From Sedimentimonas flavescens (lineage in GTDB: Bacteria > Pseudomonadota > Alphaproteobacteria > Rhodobacterales > Rhodobacteraceae): a stretch of 64,000 nucleotides of DNA. Where the stretch lies: contig NZ_JAHVAI010000001.1 of the NCBI RefSeq assembly GCF_019264375.1, positions 434,001 through 498,000 on the forward strand, written 5' to 3'. Shown piece by piece: positions 25,631 through 34,794 of the stretch. Position 1 is the first letter of the stretch. Each line of letters begins with the position of its first letter. Under the pieces are notes generated by a model. It worked only from the letters and a program-made list of their open reading frames with translations. It had not been told where the DNA came from and did no database searches. The translations under genes and the position numbers were made by a program.

Positions 25631-27223
25631 TCAGACGCGCTCGCCCAATGCGGCGGTGATCAGCTCGCGCGTGTAGTCGGTTTGCGGGCGCGCGAAGATT
25701 TCGGCGGCGGGGCCGGCCTCGACCACATCGCCGCGCTTCATCACCATGACCTTGTGGGCCAGCGCGCGCACCACGCGCAGATCGTGGCTGATGAACAGAT
25801 AGCCAAGCCCGTGGCGGCGTTGCAGATCGCGCAACAGGTCAACGATCTGCACCTGCACCGTCATATCGAGCGCCGAAGTTGGTTCATCCAGCACTACCAG
25901 ACGCGGGCGCAGGATCATCGCGCGGGCAATGGCGATCCGCTGGCGCTGACCGCCCGAGAACTCATGCGGGTAGCGCGTCATCGAACCGGGGTCGAGCCCG
26001 ACCTCGGTCATGATTTCGGCCACCATGTCGCGCCGGTTGCGACCCGGATCGACGCCATGCACCGTCAGCCCCTCGCCGATGATCTGCTCGACCGTCATGC
26101 GCGGGCTCAGGCTGCCGAACGGATCCTGGAAAACGATCTGCATGTCGCGCCGCAGCCGGCGCAGCTGCCGCGCCTGCCAGTCGGCAATGTTCTGCCCGGA
26201 ATAGACGATCGGCCCTTCACTGGCGATCAGCCGCATGATGGCCAGCGCCAGCGTCGTCTTGCCCGAGCCGGATTCGCCCACGATCCCCAGTGTCTCGCCC
26301 GCGCGCACGCTCAGCGATGCGTCATTGACGGCCTTCACATGGCCGATGGTGCGGCGCAAAAGCCCGCGCTGGATCGGGAACCAGACCTTGAGATGCTCGG
26401 TCCGCACCAATTCCTCGGCACCTTCCGGCACCGGGTCGGCCAGCCCTTTCGGCTCGGCCGCCATCAGCTTGCGGGTATAGGGGTGCTGCGGGTTGGCGAA
26501 GATCTCTTCGGTCGGCCCCTGCTCGACAATCTCGCCCATCTGCATGACGCAGACCTTGTCGGCGATCCGACGCACGACATTCAGATCATGGCTGATGAAC
26601 AGAAGGCTCATGCCCTCGGCGCGTTTCAACTCGGCCAGCAACTCAAGGATCTGCGCCTGAATAGTCACGTCGAGCGCGGTCGTGGGTTCGTCCGCGATCA
26701 GCAACTCGGGGCCGTTCGCCAGCGCCATGGCAATCATCACGCGCTGGCGCTGGCCGCCCGAGAGCTGGTGCGGGTAATCCTGCAAGCGGCTTTCCGGGTT
26801 CTGGATCCCGACCTTCTCCAGCAACTCAATGATCCGCGGGCGCGCGGCGTCGCCGGTGATGCCCTGATGCAGCGCCAGGCTCTCGCCGATCTGCTTTTCC
26901 AGCGTGTGCAGCGGGTTGAGCGAGGTCATCGGCTCCTGGAAGATGAAGCTGATGTCATTTCCGCGCACTTCAAGCAGCTTGGCCTCGGGCGCGCCGATCA
27001 TCTCGGCGCCCTCATACTGCACAGACCCCGACAGCTCGGCGTTCGAGCCAAGCAGTGCGACCGTGGACAGCGCCGTGACCGACTTGCCCGAACCGGATTC
27101 CCCCACCAGCGCAACGGTTTCGCCCTTTTCGACCGTGAAGGACACACCCTTGACCGCCGGGATGATCTTGCCGTCCTGACGGAACGAGACGCGCAGGTTA
27201 TCGACCTTGAGAACGGTGCTCAT
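25631..27223 (-). CDS. yejF: Peptide ABC transporter ATP-binding protein, dual domain (YejF-type)
   Basis: This 530-residue ATPase has two nucleotide-binding domains in one chain (about 1-260 and 270-530). The Walker A motifs are GESGSGKS (first half) and GESGSGKT (second half). The signature motifs are [14 protein letters not shown] and [14 protein letters not shown], each followed by a Walker B with DEPT. It energises import of oligopeptides through YejB and YejE. It overlaps yejE by four bases and is the last gene of the yejABEF-type operon, convergent with hemN. Confidence 0.92.
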   Translation of the reverse strand: MSTVLKVDNLRVSFRQDGKIIPAVKGVSFTVEKGETVALVGESGSGKSVTALSTVALLGSNAELSGSVQYEGAEMIGAPEAKLLEVRGNDISFIFQEPMTSLNPLHTLEKQIGESLALHQGITGDAARPRIIELLEKVGIQNPESRLQDYPHQLSGGQRQRVMIAMALANGPELLIADEPTTALDVTIQAQILELLAELKRAEGMSLLFISHDLNVVRRIADKVCVMQMGEIVEQGPTEEIFANPQHPYTRKLMAAEPKGLADPVPEGAEELVRTEHLKVWFPIQRGLLRRTIGHVKAVNDASLSVRAGETLGIVGESGSGKTTLALAIMRLIASEGPIVYSGQNIADWQARQLRRLRRDMQIVFQDPFGSLSPRMTVEQIIGEGLTVHGVDPGRNRRDMVAEIMTEVGLDPGSMTRYPHEFSGGQRQRIAIARAMILRPRLVVLDEPTSALDMTVQVQIVDLLRDLQRRHGLGYLFISHDLRVVRALAHKVMVMKRGDVVEAGPAAEIFARPQTDYTRELITAALGERV

Positions 27224-28326
27224 TTGAAGACCTTTCTCGGATCGAAGGCATCGCGCACGCCTTCAAAGATAAAGACGAGCAGAGAAAGCATCATCGCGAA
27301 GGTGAAGAAGGCCGAAAACGCCAGCCAGGGCGCCTGAAGGTGCTGCTTGCCCTGCAACGCCAGTTCCCCCAGCGAGGGCGCGGAACTGGGCAGGCCATAG
27401 CCGAGGTAATCGAGCGAGGCGAGCATCGAGATCGTGCCGGTGATGACGAAGGGCAGCATGGTCAGCGTGGCGACCATCGCGTTGGGCAGGATGTGGCGGA
27501 ACATGATCACCCGGTCCGACACGCCAAGCGCCCGCGCGGCACGGACATACTCGAAGTTGCGCGCCCGCAGGAACTCGGCTCGCACGACGCCGGTCAGGGC
27601 GGGCCAGCCAAACAGGATCGCCACGAAAACCAGTAGCCAGAAACTTCGCCCCAAGATCGCGAAGAGGATGATGATGACGTAAAGCGAGGGGGTCGAGCCC
27701 CAGATCTCCAGCAGGCGCTGGAAGACCAGATCGACCCGCCCGCCGAAATAACCCTGCACCGCCCCCGCCGAGATACCAACGACCGAGGCCACCGAGGTCA
27801 CGATCAACGTGAACAGGATCGAGGTGCGGAAGCCGTAGATCACGCGGGCCATCACATCGCGCGCGGTATCGTCGGTACCGAGCCAGTGCTTGCTATCCGG
27901 CGCCGAGGGTGCGGTGCCGACGTTGTTGATCGTGCGGTAGTGATAGGGGATCGGCGGCCAGATCATCCAGCCTTTCTCGATCGGTTCACCCTCGACCGTG
28001 CCCTTGGTGCGGGCCTCTTCCATATAGGTGTCGGGGTCGTCCCAGCATTCCTCACGCCCGCCGGTAACGATCAGGCATTGCACCGCCTCATCGCGGTAGA
28101 TCGCCTCGGTGCGGAAATCGCCGCCAAAGGCCGTCTCGGGGTAGAAGCGATAGGCGGGCACGAAGAACTCGCCCCGGTAGCGCACGAGGATCGGCTTGTC
28201 GTTCGCGATCACCTCGGCAAAGAGCGAGAGCACGAAAAGCGCCAGGAACAGCCACAGCGACCAGAAGGCGCGGCGGTTGGCCTTGAAGTTGCGCCAGCGG
28301 CGCGCGTTGAGCGGTGAGAGCGCCAT
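27220..28326 (-). CDS. yejE: Peptide ABC transporter permease (YejE-type)
   Basis: This is an inner-membrane permease of 368 residues. The N-terminal helix is followed by a long periplasmic segment (about 45-145), typical of YejE, then five TM helices. The permease EAA loop is visible as YVRAARALGVSDRVIMFRHI. It overlaps yejB by one base (TGATG) and yejF by four, so translation is coupled. Confidence 0.92.
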   Translation of the reverse strand: MALSPLNARRWRNFKANRRAFWSLWLFLALFVLSLFAEVIANDKPILVRYRGEFFVPAYRFYPETAFGGDFRTEAIYRDEAVQCLIVTGGREECWDDPDTYMEEARTKGTVEGEPIEKGWMIWPPIPYHYRTINNVGTAPSAPDSKHWLGTDDTARDVMARVIYGFRTSILFTLIVTSVASVVGISAGAVQGYFGGRVDLVFQRLLEIWGSTPSLYVIIILFAILGRSFWLLVFVAILFGWPALTGVVRAEFLRARNFEYVRAARALGVSDRVIMFRHILPNAMVATLTMLPFVITGTISMLASLDYLGYGLPSSAPSLGELALQGKQHLQAPWLAFSAFFTFAMMLSLLVFIFEGVRDAFDPRKVFK

Positions 28327-29480
28327 CAGCCGGCCCTCCGCTCGAAGTCGATCCTGGGATCGACGAAGACATACATCAGGTCAGACAGGATGCCGACGAC
28401 CAGCGAGATCAGGCCAAAGACGTAAAGCGTGCCGAAGATGACCGGGTAGTTCCGCTCGACCGCCGCCTGGAAGCCCAGAAGCCCCAGACCGTCGAGCGAG
28501 AAGATCGTCTCGACGATGATCGAGGCGCCGAAGAACACGCCCAGGAAGGTGGCCGGAAAGCCTGCGATGACAATCAGCATCGCGTTGCGGAAGACATGGC
28601 CGTAAAGCACCTTGCGCTCGGCCAGGCCCTTGGCGCGGGCGGTCATGACATATTGCTTGTTGATCTCATCCAGGAACGAGTTCTTGGTCAGCAGGGTCAT
28701 GGTCGCAAAGCTGGAGATCGTCGTGGCGATCACCGGCAGCGCGATGTGCCACAGGTAATCCAGCGCCTTACCCATCATGCTCAGCTGATCCCAGTTGTCC
28801 GAGGTCAGCCCGCGCAGCGGGAATATCTTCCAGTACGACCCGCCCGCGAACAGCACCATCAGCATGACCGCAAACAGAAAGCCGGGGATCGCGTAACCGA
28901 TGATGATCGCACCCGAGGTCCAGGTATCGAAGGGCGTGCCGTCCTTGACGGCCTTGCGGATGCCAAGCGGGATCGAGATCAGATAGGCGAGGATGGTGGA
29001 CCACAGCCCCAGCGTGATCGACACCGGCATCTTGTCCACGACCAGTTCGATCACCGTCTGCGAGTGGAAGAAGCTCTTGCCGAAGTCAAAGCGCAGATAG
29101 TCGCCCATCATGTAGAAAAAGCGTTTCCAGGCCGGGATCGGCTCCTTGCGGCAGGCGGGGTCTTTCAGATCGGGCGTGCCGGTGAAGCCCTCGTCGCAGA
29201 CGATGCGCGAAAAGCCCATCTGCACCTCAAGCTGCGCGAGCAACTCGGGCGAGATACCGCGCGCACCCTGATAGCCGCTATCCTCGACGCCACCCTGCGC
29301 GGCCCCTGCATCGCCCCCGCCCGAGATGTTGCGCAGCGAATCCGCCTCGCCCTCGACGCGGGCGATGATCTGTTCGATCGGCCCGCCGGGAACGAACTGG
29401 GTCAGCGTGAAGTTGATCAGCATGATCCCGAACAGTGTCGGAATCACCAGAAGCAACCGCCTGAGGATATAGGCGCCCAT
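28326..29480 (-). CDS. yejB: Peptide ABC transporter permease (YejB-type)
   Basis: This 384-residue DppB-family permease starts MGAYILRRLLLVIPTLFGIM, the usual first helix. A periplasmic insertion at about 30-150 is characteristic of YejB. The EAA loop reads YVMTARAKGLAERKVLYGHV. It begins 28 bases after the yejA stop and pairs with YejE to form the channel. Confidence 0.92.
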   Translation of the reverse strand: MGAYILRRLLLVIPTLFGIMLINFTLTQFVPGGPIEQIIARVEGEADSLRNISGGGDAGAAQGGVEDSGYQGARGISPELLAQLEVQMGFSRIVCDEGFTGTPDLKDPACRKEPIPAWKRFFYMMGDYLRFDFGKSFFHSQTVIELVVDKMPVSITLGLWSTILAYLISIPLGIRKAVKDGTPFDTWTSGAIIIGYAIPGFLFAVMLMVLFAGGSYWKIFPLRGLTSDNWDQLSMMGKALDYLWHIALPVIATTISSFATMTLLTKNSFLDEINKQYVMTARAKGLAERKVLYGHVFRNAMLIVIAGFPATFLGVFFGASIIVETIFSLDGLGLLGFQAAVERNYPVIFGTLYVFGLISLVVGILSDLMYVFVDPRIDFERRAG

Positions 29481-29508
29481 ACCTGCTCTGCCTTTATTAT
29501 TCTTCCGC

Positions 29509-31398
29509 TCAGAACGCGCCGGCGGCTTTCAGTTTCTCGGCTTTCTCGGCGTTATACCACCAGAAGTCCAACTCGCCCAGAGCGTAGGGCGGCAGGTTCT
29601 CGGGGTGCTCGTACATGTCGAAATAGGCGACCGTATGGCTGCCCTTGTACCATTGCGGCACCCAGAAGCGCAGGGCGCGCAGGGCGCGGTCGAGCGCATG
29701 GACGCGTGGCGTCAGCTCGTCCTTGGTCTTGGCTTCCTCGACCAGACGGATCAGCTTGTCGATTGCCGGATTGGCCAGCCCCATGGCGTTGAACACGTCA
29801 TCGGTCGAATTCGAGCCGAAATACTGCTGCAGATCGGCGCCGGGGATATAGTCCTGCCCGAGATGGGCTGAGATCATGTCGTAGTCATGACTGCGGCGGC
29901 GGTTCTCATACTGCGCGTCATCGACCCGCGACATGGTGGCATCGACGCCAAGCGCGCGCAGGTTCTCGACATAAGGGTTGATGACCCGATCGAAGGTCTG
30001 GCTGTCGTTCAGGATCTCGACACGCAGCGTCTCGCCGCGCGCATTGCGGCGCACGCCGTCGTCGTCGACGGGCCAGCCCGCCTCATCCAAGAGCGCCGCG
30101 GCCTTGCGCAGGTTGCCCCGGTCAAGCTGGCGCGTGCCGGAAACCGGCGCCATCGCCGCCTCGTCGGTCAGAATCCCCTCCGGCAGATCGGCGGCCAGCG
30201 GCTCGAGGATCGCGACCTCCTCGGGCGAAGGTACGCCCGTCGCAGCCAGTTCCGAGTTCTCCCATGCCGAGTTCACCCGGTCATAGAGGCCGTAAAACAG
30301 CGTCTCGTTCGACCATTCGAAGTTGAACATCAGGCCAAGCGCCTCGCGCACGCGGATATCCTGAAACCTCTCGCGCCGCAGGTTGATCGCGAAAACCTGG
30401 CCCGAGGCAATATCGCCCGAGGGCAGTTCGGCCTTGACCACCTGCCCCGAGTTGAACGCCGGGAAATCATAGGCCGTGGCCCAGATGATCGAGCTCGCCT
30501 CGTTGCGGAAGGTGTAGGAACCCGCCTTGAAGCCCTCGAAGGCCGCCTGATAGTCGCCGTAATACTCCACCCGGATACGGTCAAAGTTGTTCTTACCCCG
30601 GTTGATCGGCAGATCTTCACCCCAGTAATCGGGGTTGCGCTTCCAGATCACCGTGCGGCCATCCTTGGCGCTGTCGAACATATAGGGCCCCGAGCCCATC
30701 AGCACCTTGTCCGAGGCCTTTTCGAGATCCAGCCCGTCGCGCTCAAACTGCGCCTTGGACAGCACCGGCAGCCCGCCCGCCGCCTGAATGATATCGCGGC
30801 GCGGGTAATCGGGTGTGAAGGTGAACTTGATGCGGCGCGCGTCCAGCACCTCGGCCGAGGCGATTTGTTGCGAGACGACCGCACGGAAGGACGACAGCCC
30901 CTTGTCGCGGAAGACTTCATAGGAGAACAGCACATCCTCCGAGGTCATTGGCGTGCCGTCGGAAAACCGCACCCCTTCGCGCAGGGTAAAGATCACCCAG
31001 TCCCTCGAGGCCGGGTACTCGAAGCTCTCGCAGAGCAGGCAATAGGCCTCGCCGACCGTGTCCGCCGTACCCGTGAGCATCGATTCATGCGGCGCCGAGG
31101 ACAGCGCAGCGGCGCGGCCCTCAAGCGTGTAGGGATTGAAATTGTCGAACCCGCCCGCCGTCCATTCCGAGATCTCGCCGCCCTTCGGGGCATCGGGGTT
31201 CACATAGTCGAGATGCGTGAAGTCAGGGCCGTATTTCAGATCGCCCAAGGTCGCGATCGCGCTGGCGACGATGGTCTCCTCGGCCCGCGCAAGGCCCGCG
31301 AGACCCATCCACAGCGCCGCCCCTACGACCGCGGCCCCAAGCATCAGCCCCGGTCGCCGGTCCTGCGCCGCCACTGCCACCGCCTGCTTCCTCGCCAT
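29509..31398 (-). CDS. yejA: Peptide ABC transporter substrate-binding protein (YejA-type)
   Basis: This is a periplasmic peptide-binding protein of the SBP family 5. The ATG at 31398 is chosen because GGGAGG lies five bases upstream; it gives 629 residues with a signal peptide ending in GLARA near residue 40. The family start segment follows as YGPDFTHLDYVNPDAPKGGE. Later segments SDGTPMTSEDVLFSYEV and GSGPYMFDSAKDGRTVIWKR are typical. It is the first gene of the yejABEF-type operon. Confidence 0.93.
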   Translation of the reverse strand: MARKQAVAVAAQDRRPGLMLGAAVVGAALWMGLAGLARAEETIVASAIATLGDLKYGPDFTHLDYVNPDAPKGGEISEWTAGGFDNFNPYTLEGRAAALSSAPHESMLTGTADTVGEAYCLLCESFEYPASRDWVIFTLREGVRFSDGTPMTSEDVLFSYEVFRDKGLSSFRAVVSQQIASAEVLDARRIKFTFTPDYPRRDIIQAAGGLPVLSKAQFERDGLDLEKASDKVLMGSGPYMFDSAKDGRTVIWKRNPDYWGEDLPINRGKNNFDRIRVEYYGDYQAAFEGFKAGSYTFRNEASSIIWATAYDFPAFNSGQVVKAELPSGDIASGQVFAINLRRERFQDIRVREALGLMFNFEWSNETLFYGLYDRVNSAWENSELAATGVPSPEEVAILEPLAADLPEGILTDEAAMAPVSGTRQLDRGNLRKAAALLDEAGWPVDDDGVRRNARGETLRVEILNDSQTFDRVINPYVENLRALGVDATMSRVDDAQYENRRRSHDYDMISAHLGQDYIPGADLQQYFGSNSTDDVFNAMGLANPAIDKLIRLVEEAKTKDELTPRVHALDRALRALRFWVPQWYKGSHTVAYFDMYEHPENLPPYALGELDFWWYNAEKAEKLKAAGAF

Positions 31399-31483
31399 CC
31401 GGGCCTCCCTTTCCAAACACTTCCGGCTAGCTAAAAGCGCGACGCGCGCGGGCGCAAGTTGCAACTGCGTGAGATGAAAGGAA

Positions 31484-31509
31484 AAGGCCGCACCTTTCGG
31501 CGCGGCCTT
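31484..31509 (-). terminator. Terminator after the membrane cytochrome c gene
   Basis: Stem AAGGCCGC/GCGGCCTT with a 10-base loop is followed on the complement by TTTTCC. It starts 24 bases beyond the cytochrome stop and separates it from the yej operon. Confidence 0.75.
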
Positions 31510-31533
31510 CGAATTCAGCACGGTGATCGCGGA

Positions 31534-32076
31534 TCAGCCGCCAAGCGAGCGGAGGTAGGCGATCAGGTCGGCGCGGTCCTCGGCCTTAGGCAGACCGGCG
31601 AAGGACATCTTGTTGCCCGGAATGTAGTCTTTCGGCTTGGCGAGCCAGGCGTCCAGCGCCTCGAGCGTCCAGGTGCCGCCATGGGCAACCATCGCGTCCG
31701 AATAACCGAAGCCCTCGACGCCAGCGACAGCGCGATCGACCACACCATCGAGATGCGGGCCGGTGCCGTTGCTGCCATCGACCTTGTGGCAGGCCTTGCA
31801 CTTACCGAAGACTTTCTCGCCCTTGGCAGCATCGCCGCCGTCCAGCGCGACGACAACTTCTTCCTCGGCGGCAGCTTCCTCACCACCACCGGCGTCGAGC
31901 AGACCGCCCGGTGTCGCCGTCATCATCGCGACTTCGGCATGTTCGCCTTCCGCTTCGCCATGGGCGGTATCGCCAATGGTGAAGAGCGCGTTCGATGCCG
32001 TGTTGGCGACGAGGAAGAACAGAAAGGCGCCCAGCAGAGCGCCCGCTGCCTTGAGGACATTCATGGTTTTGAACAT
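31534..32076 (-). CDS. cycM: Membrane-anchored cytochrome c (cytochrome c-y / CycM type)
   Basis: This class I cytochrome c shuttles electrons from the bc1 complex to terminal oxidases while tethered to the membrane. The ATG at 32076 follows AGGGAA and gives 180 residues. An uncleaved N-terminal anchor lies at about 8-26. An Ala/Glu-rich flexible linker (about 38-80) follows, then a haem domain with CKACH (C93, C96, H97) and an axial Met in GNKMSFAGLP. The anchor-linker-haem layout matches rhodobacterial cytochrome c-y. It is divergent from pheA. Confidence 0.9.
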   Translation of the reverse strand: MFKTMNVLKAAGALLGAFLFFLVANTASNALFTIGDTAHGEAEGEHAEVAMMTATPGGLLDAGGGEEAAAEEEVVVALDGGDAAKGEKVFGKCKACHKVDGSNGTGPHLDGVVDRAVAGVEGFGYSDAMVAHGGTWTLEALDAWLAKPKDYIPGNKMSFAGLPKAEDRADLIAYLRSLGG

Positions 32077-32269
32077 AGCACTTCCCTGATATGGCCGTTC
32101 AGTTGAGGGCATGTATCCGGTTTACGCCCCGTGTTTCAAGGTTTCTTTGCGTGGCAATGCGACAAACCTGCGCCTAAGCGTGCATTTCCGGCCTGGCCGT
32201 GGGCTTTGGCGCTTTCCTCAGCCTTCCCCGCGCGCTAATGCAGTGCCACACCAGCCGATGGGGGAGCGC

Positions 32270-33118
32270 ATGAGCCACAAACTGACCGGACGGATCGCAT
32301 TCCAGGGCGAGCCCGGGGCCTATTCGCATCAGGCCTGCCGCGACGCCCGCCCCGACATGGAGGCCCTGCCCTGCCGCACCTTCGAGGACGTGATCGAGGC
32401 CGTGCGCAAGGGCGATGCCGACCTTGCCATGCTGCCGGTCGAGAACTCGACCTATGGGCGCGTGGCCGACATCCATCACCTGCTGCCGGAATCGGGGCTG
32501 CATATCATCGACGAAGCCTTCGTGCGGGTGCATATCAACCTGCTGGCAGTGAAGGGCACGAAGCTTGACGATGTGCGCGCAGTAATGAGCCACACTGTGC
32601 TTCTTGGCCAGTGCCGGGGCTTTCTGCAATCGCACGGGCTGGAGCGGATCACCGGTGCCGACACGGCAGGCTCGGCCAAGATCGTCGCCGAGCAGCGCGA
32701 TCCTTCGGTCGCGGCGCTGGCCTCGGAACTGGCGGGCGAGATCTACGGTCTGGACGTTCTGGCGCGCCATATCGAGGACAAGCAGGACAACACCACCCGC
32801 TTCCTGATCATGTCGCGCGAGCCGAACCTGGCGCGCCGTGGCGACGGGACGATGATGACCACCTTCGTCTTCCGCGTGCGCAACATCCCGGCCGCACTGT
32901 ACAAGGCGATGGGCGGGTTCGCGACGAATGGCGTCAACATGACCAAGCTGGAAAGCTACATGGTCGGCGGCAGCTTCACCGCAACCCAGTTCTACGCCGA
33001 CATCGAGGGCCACCCCGACGACCACAATGTCCGCCTCGCGCTGGACGAGCTGCGCTATTTCACCTCGCAGCTGGATCTTCTGGGCGTCTACCCGGCCGAC
33101 CCGCGCCGTCAGTCCTGA
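32270..33118 (+). CDS. pheA: Prephenate dehydratase
   Basis: This enzyme converts prephenate to phenylpyruvate in phenylalanine synthesis. The 282-residue protein has only the dehydratase domain (about 6-185) and a C-terminal ACT domain (about 200-275) for feedback control; there is no chorismate mutase domain. The catalytic TRF motif is present in DNTTRFLIMS, and the regulatory ESYMVGG corresponds to the ESRP region. The ATG at 32270 follows GGGGAG. Its end overlaps the convergent SRPBCC gene by ten bases. Confidence 0.95.
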   Translation: MSHKLTGRIAFQGEPGAYSHQACRDARPDMEALPCRTFEDVIEAVRKGDADLAMLPVENSTYGRVADIHHLLPESGLHIIDEAFVRVHINLLAVKGTKLDDVRAVMSHTVLLGQCRGFLQSHGLERITGADTAGSAKIVAEQRDPSVAALASELAGEIYGLDVLARHIEDKQDNTTRFLIMSREPNLARRGDGTMMTTFVFRVRNIPAALYKAMGGFATNGVNMTKLESYMVGGSFTATQFYADIEGHPDDHNVRLALDELRYFTSQLDLLGVYPADPRRQS

Positions 33119-33570
33119 GAGCCACGCTCGATTCGGCGCGCGAAGCCGCGCACCCGATCGGCGAGTTTCTTCTCAAGTCCCGCGCGCCCCAGCCGGGCCG
33201 ATTGCACCACCAGCCGCGCTCCAAGCGTGCGCGGCTTGACCTCAAGCCCCACGATCAGCCGCGTGCGCTCTCGCGCCAGCGCCATCAGGCGCAGTTCCAG
33301 CAGCACCTCGTAGCTGCCCGACAGGCCGCGATAGTCCAGCGCCTCCGGCCGGTCGAACCGCTGAATATCGGCCATCAGCCGACGCGCCTTGCCGCGATAG
33401 TCGAAATCGATCTGCCAGGACATGCCCGGCGCGGGCGCGCTCAGCGTATCGGTGCGCCGCATCGACACGCCCCGGCGCAGCGCCTCGCCGCGAAACACCG
33501 CGAAATCGGCGAGGTGATCGAAAATATGATCGGGTGTCGCGTTAATATCTTCTCGGGTCGAAAGTCGCAT
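33109..33570 (-). CDS. SRPBCC family protein
   Basis: This 153-residue protein fits the START/SRPBCC ligand-binding fold by its N-terminal pattern (MRLSTREDINATPDHIFDHL) and its alternating hydrophobic strands ending in a basic C-terminal helix. The ligand is unknown. It begins 24 bases after the nudC stop on the same strand and overlaps pheA tail to tail. Confidence 0.75.
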   Translation of the reverse strand: MRLSTREDINATPDHIFDHLADFAVFRGEALRRGVSMRRTDTLSAPAPGMSWQIDFDYRGKARRLMADIQRFDRPEALDYRGLSGSYEVLLELRLMALARERTRLIVGLEVKPRTLGARLVVQSARLGRAGLEKKLADRVRGFARRIERGSQD

Positions 33571-33594
33571 TCTCAGAATCCTTGGGCGCGCGAG

Positions 33595-34626
33595 TCAGAG
33601 CCGGTCGGCCAGCCAGTGCCTGAGCAGCCATCCCGCGATGGCACCCTTGCGCGGCGCCCGGATCTCGGGGTCTTGCCCGGCGAAAATCCCGGCCAGCCGC
33701 TCGCGCGTCACCCACAGGGCATCCTCGATCTCGACCGGGTCGATGGTGATCGCATCGCTGATCGCCTCGGCGCGGCAGCCCAGCATCAGCGAGGTCGGGA
33801 AGGGCCAGGGCTGCGATGCAACAAAGCTGACCGCATCCACCTGAACACCGGTTTCCTCGGCCACTTCGCGGCGCACCGCGGCCTCGAGCGGCTCGCCCGG
33901 CTCCATGAAACCCGCTAGGCAGGAATACATCCCCTCGGGCCAGGGATGGCTGCGCCCGAGCAACACGCGGTTGCCGCGTGTCACCAGCATGATCACCACC
34001 GGATCGGTGCGCGGGAAATGCTGCGCGCGACAGGCGATGCAGCGGCGCTGCCAGCCCGCCTGTTCGGGCTGACTGGGCGCGCCGCAGCACGAGCAGAAGC
34101 GGTGCGTGGCCTGCCATGACAGGATCGCCCGCGCGGTCGCGGCCAGCTCGGCCGCGCGCGGATCAAGCGCCATCATCTGGCCGCGCAACTCGGCAAAAAA
34201 CGTGCCTTCGGGAAGCTCGGGGTGGCGCTGTTCGCTCGCGTCGAAGAAGGCCGCCGGGTCTGGCAAAGGGCCATCGGGCACCCAGTCCGAAACATCCTTG
34301 GCAAAGATCGCGACGCCCTCGCACAGGCCCAGAAAGATTGCGCTCTCGCCGCCGGCAGCCAGCAACCTATGCCCCGGCGCGATCGGCGCAAGGCCGCGCC
34401 CCGCCGCCGTGGCGGGGGCATCTTCGGCCGCGAACAGTGGGCGACCACGCCAGAACGGAAGGATCAGCGTGGCCGGGTCCGCAAGCGCCTGCGCCAGAAA
34501 CGCAGCATCGCCGCGCAGATGCGCCGCACGCTCCAGCCCCGAACCGGCGAAGGCCAGCCCTTCGCGCTCCAGGGCCTCGGCCAGAGCAGCCGTCGGCGCG
34601 TGGCCCGCTGTCGTGAATGCGCTCAT
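33595..34626 (-). CDS. nudC: NAD(+) diphosphatase (NADH pyrophosphatase)
   Basis: NudC hydrolyses NAD(H) to NMN and AMP, and in some bacteria removes NAD caps from RNA. The 343-residue protein has an N-terminal domain, a zinc ribbon (CSCCG ... CIAC) and a Nudix box GFMEPGEPLEAAVRREVAEE followed by TG. The NudC signature SQPWPFP lies just after it. The ATG at 34626 follows AGGGG; an upstream GTG would add three residues. Confidence 0.93.
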   Translation of the reverse strand: MSAFTTAGHAPTAALAEALEREGLAFAGSGLERAAHLRGDAAFLAQALADPATLILPFWRGRPLFAAEDAPATAAGRGLAPIAPGHRLLAAGGESAIFLGLCEGVAIFAKDVSDWVPDGPLPDPAAFFDASEQRHPELPEGTFFAELRGQMMALDPRAAELAATARAILSWQATHRFCSCCGAPSQPEQAGWQRRCIACRAQHFPRTDPVVIMLVTRGNRVLLGRSHPWPEGMYSCLAGFMEPGEPLEAAVRREVAEETGVQVDAVSFVASQPWPFPTSLMLGCRAEAISDAITIDPVEIEDALWVTRERLAGIFAGQDPEIRAPRKGAIAGWLLRHWLADRL

Positions 34627-34794
34627 ATTTCCCACCCCTTCGCTTGCGGAACTGATCGCATGAAAGCCCTGAATTGGCCAGTAGCGTTGCAGGGATGTCG
34701 CGCGAATGGGTAAACCTCTGGTGCGGCGGCGCTTTGAGTTGGCTTTGATCGCAACTCTCCCTTAGGTTGTGCAAGAAATGGAAGGTAAGCAGGA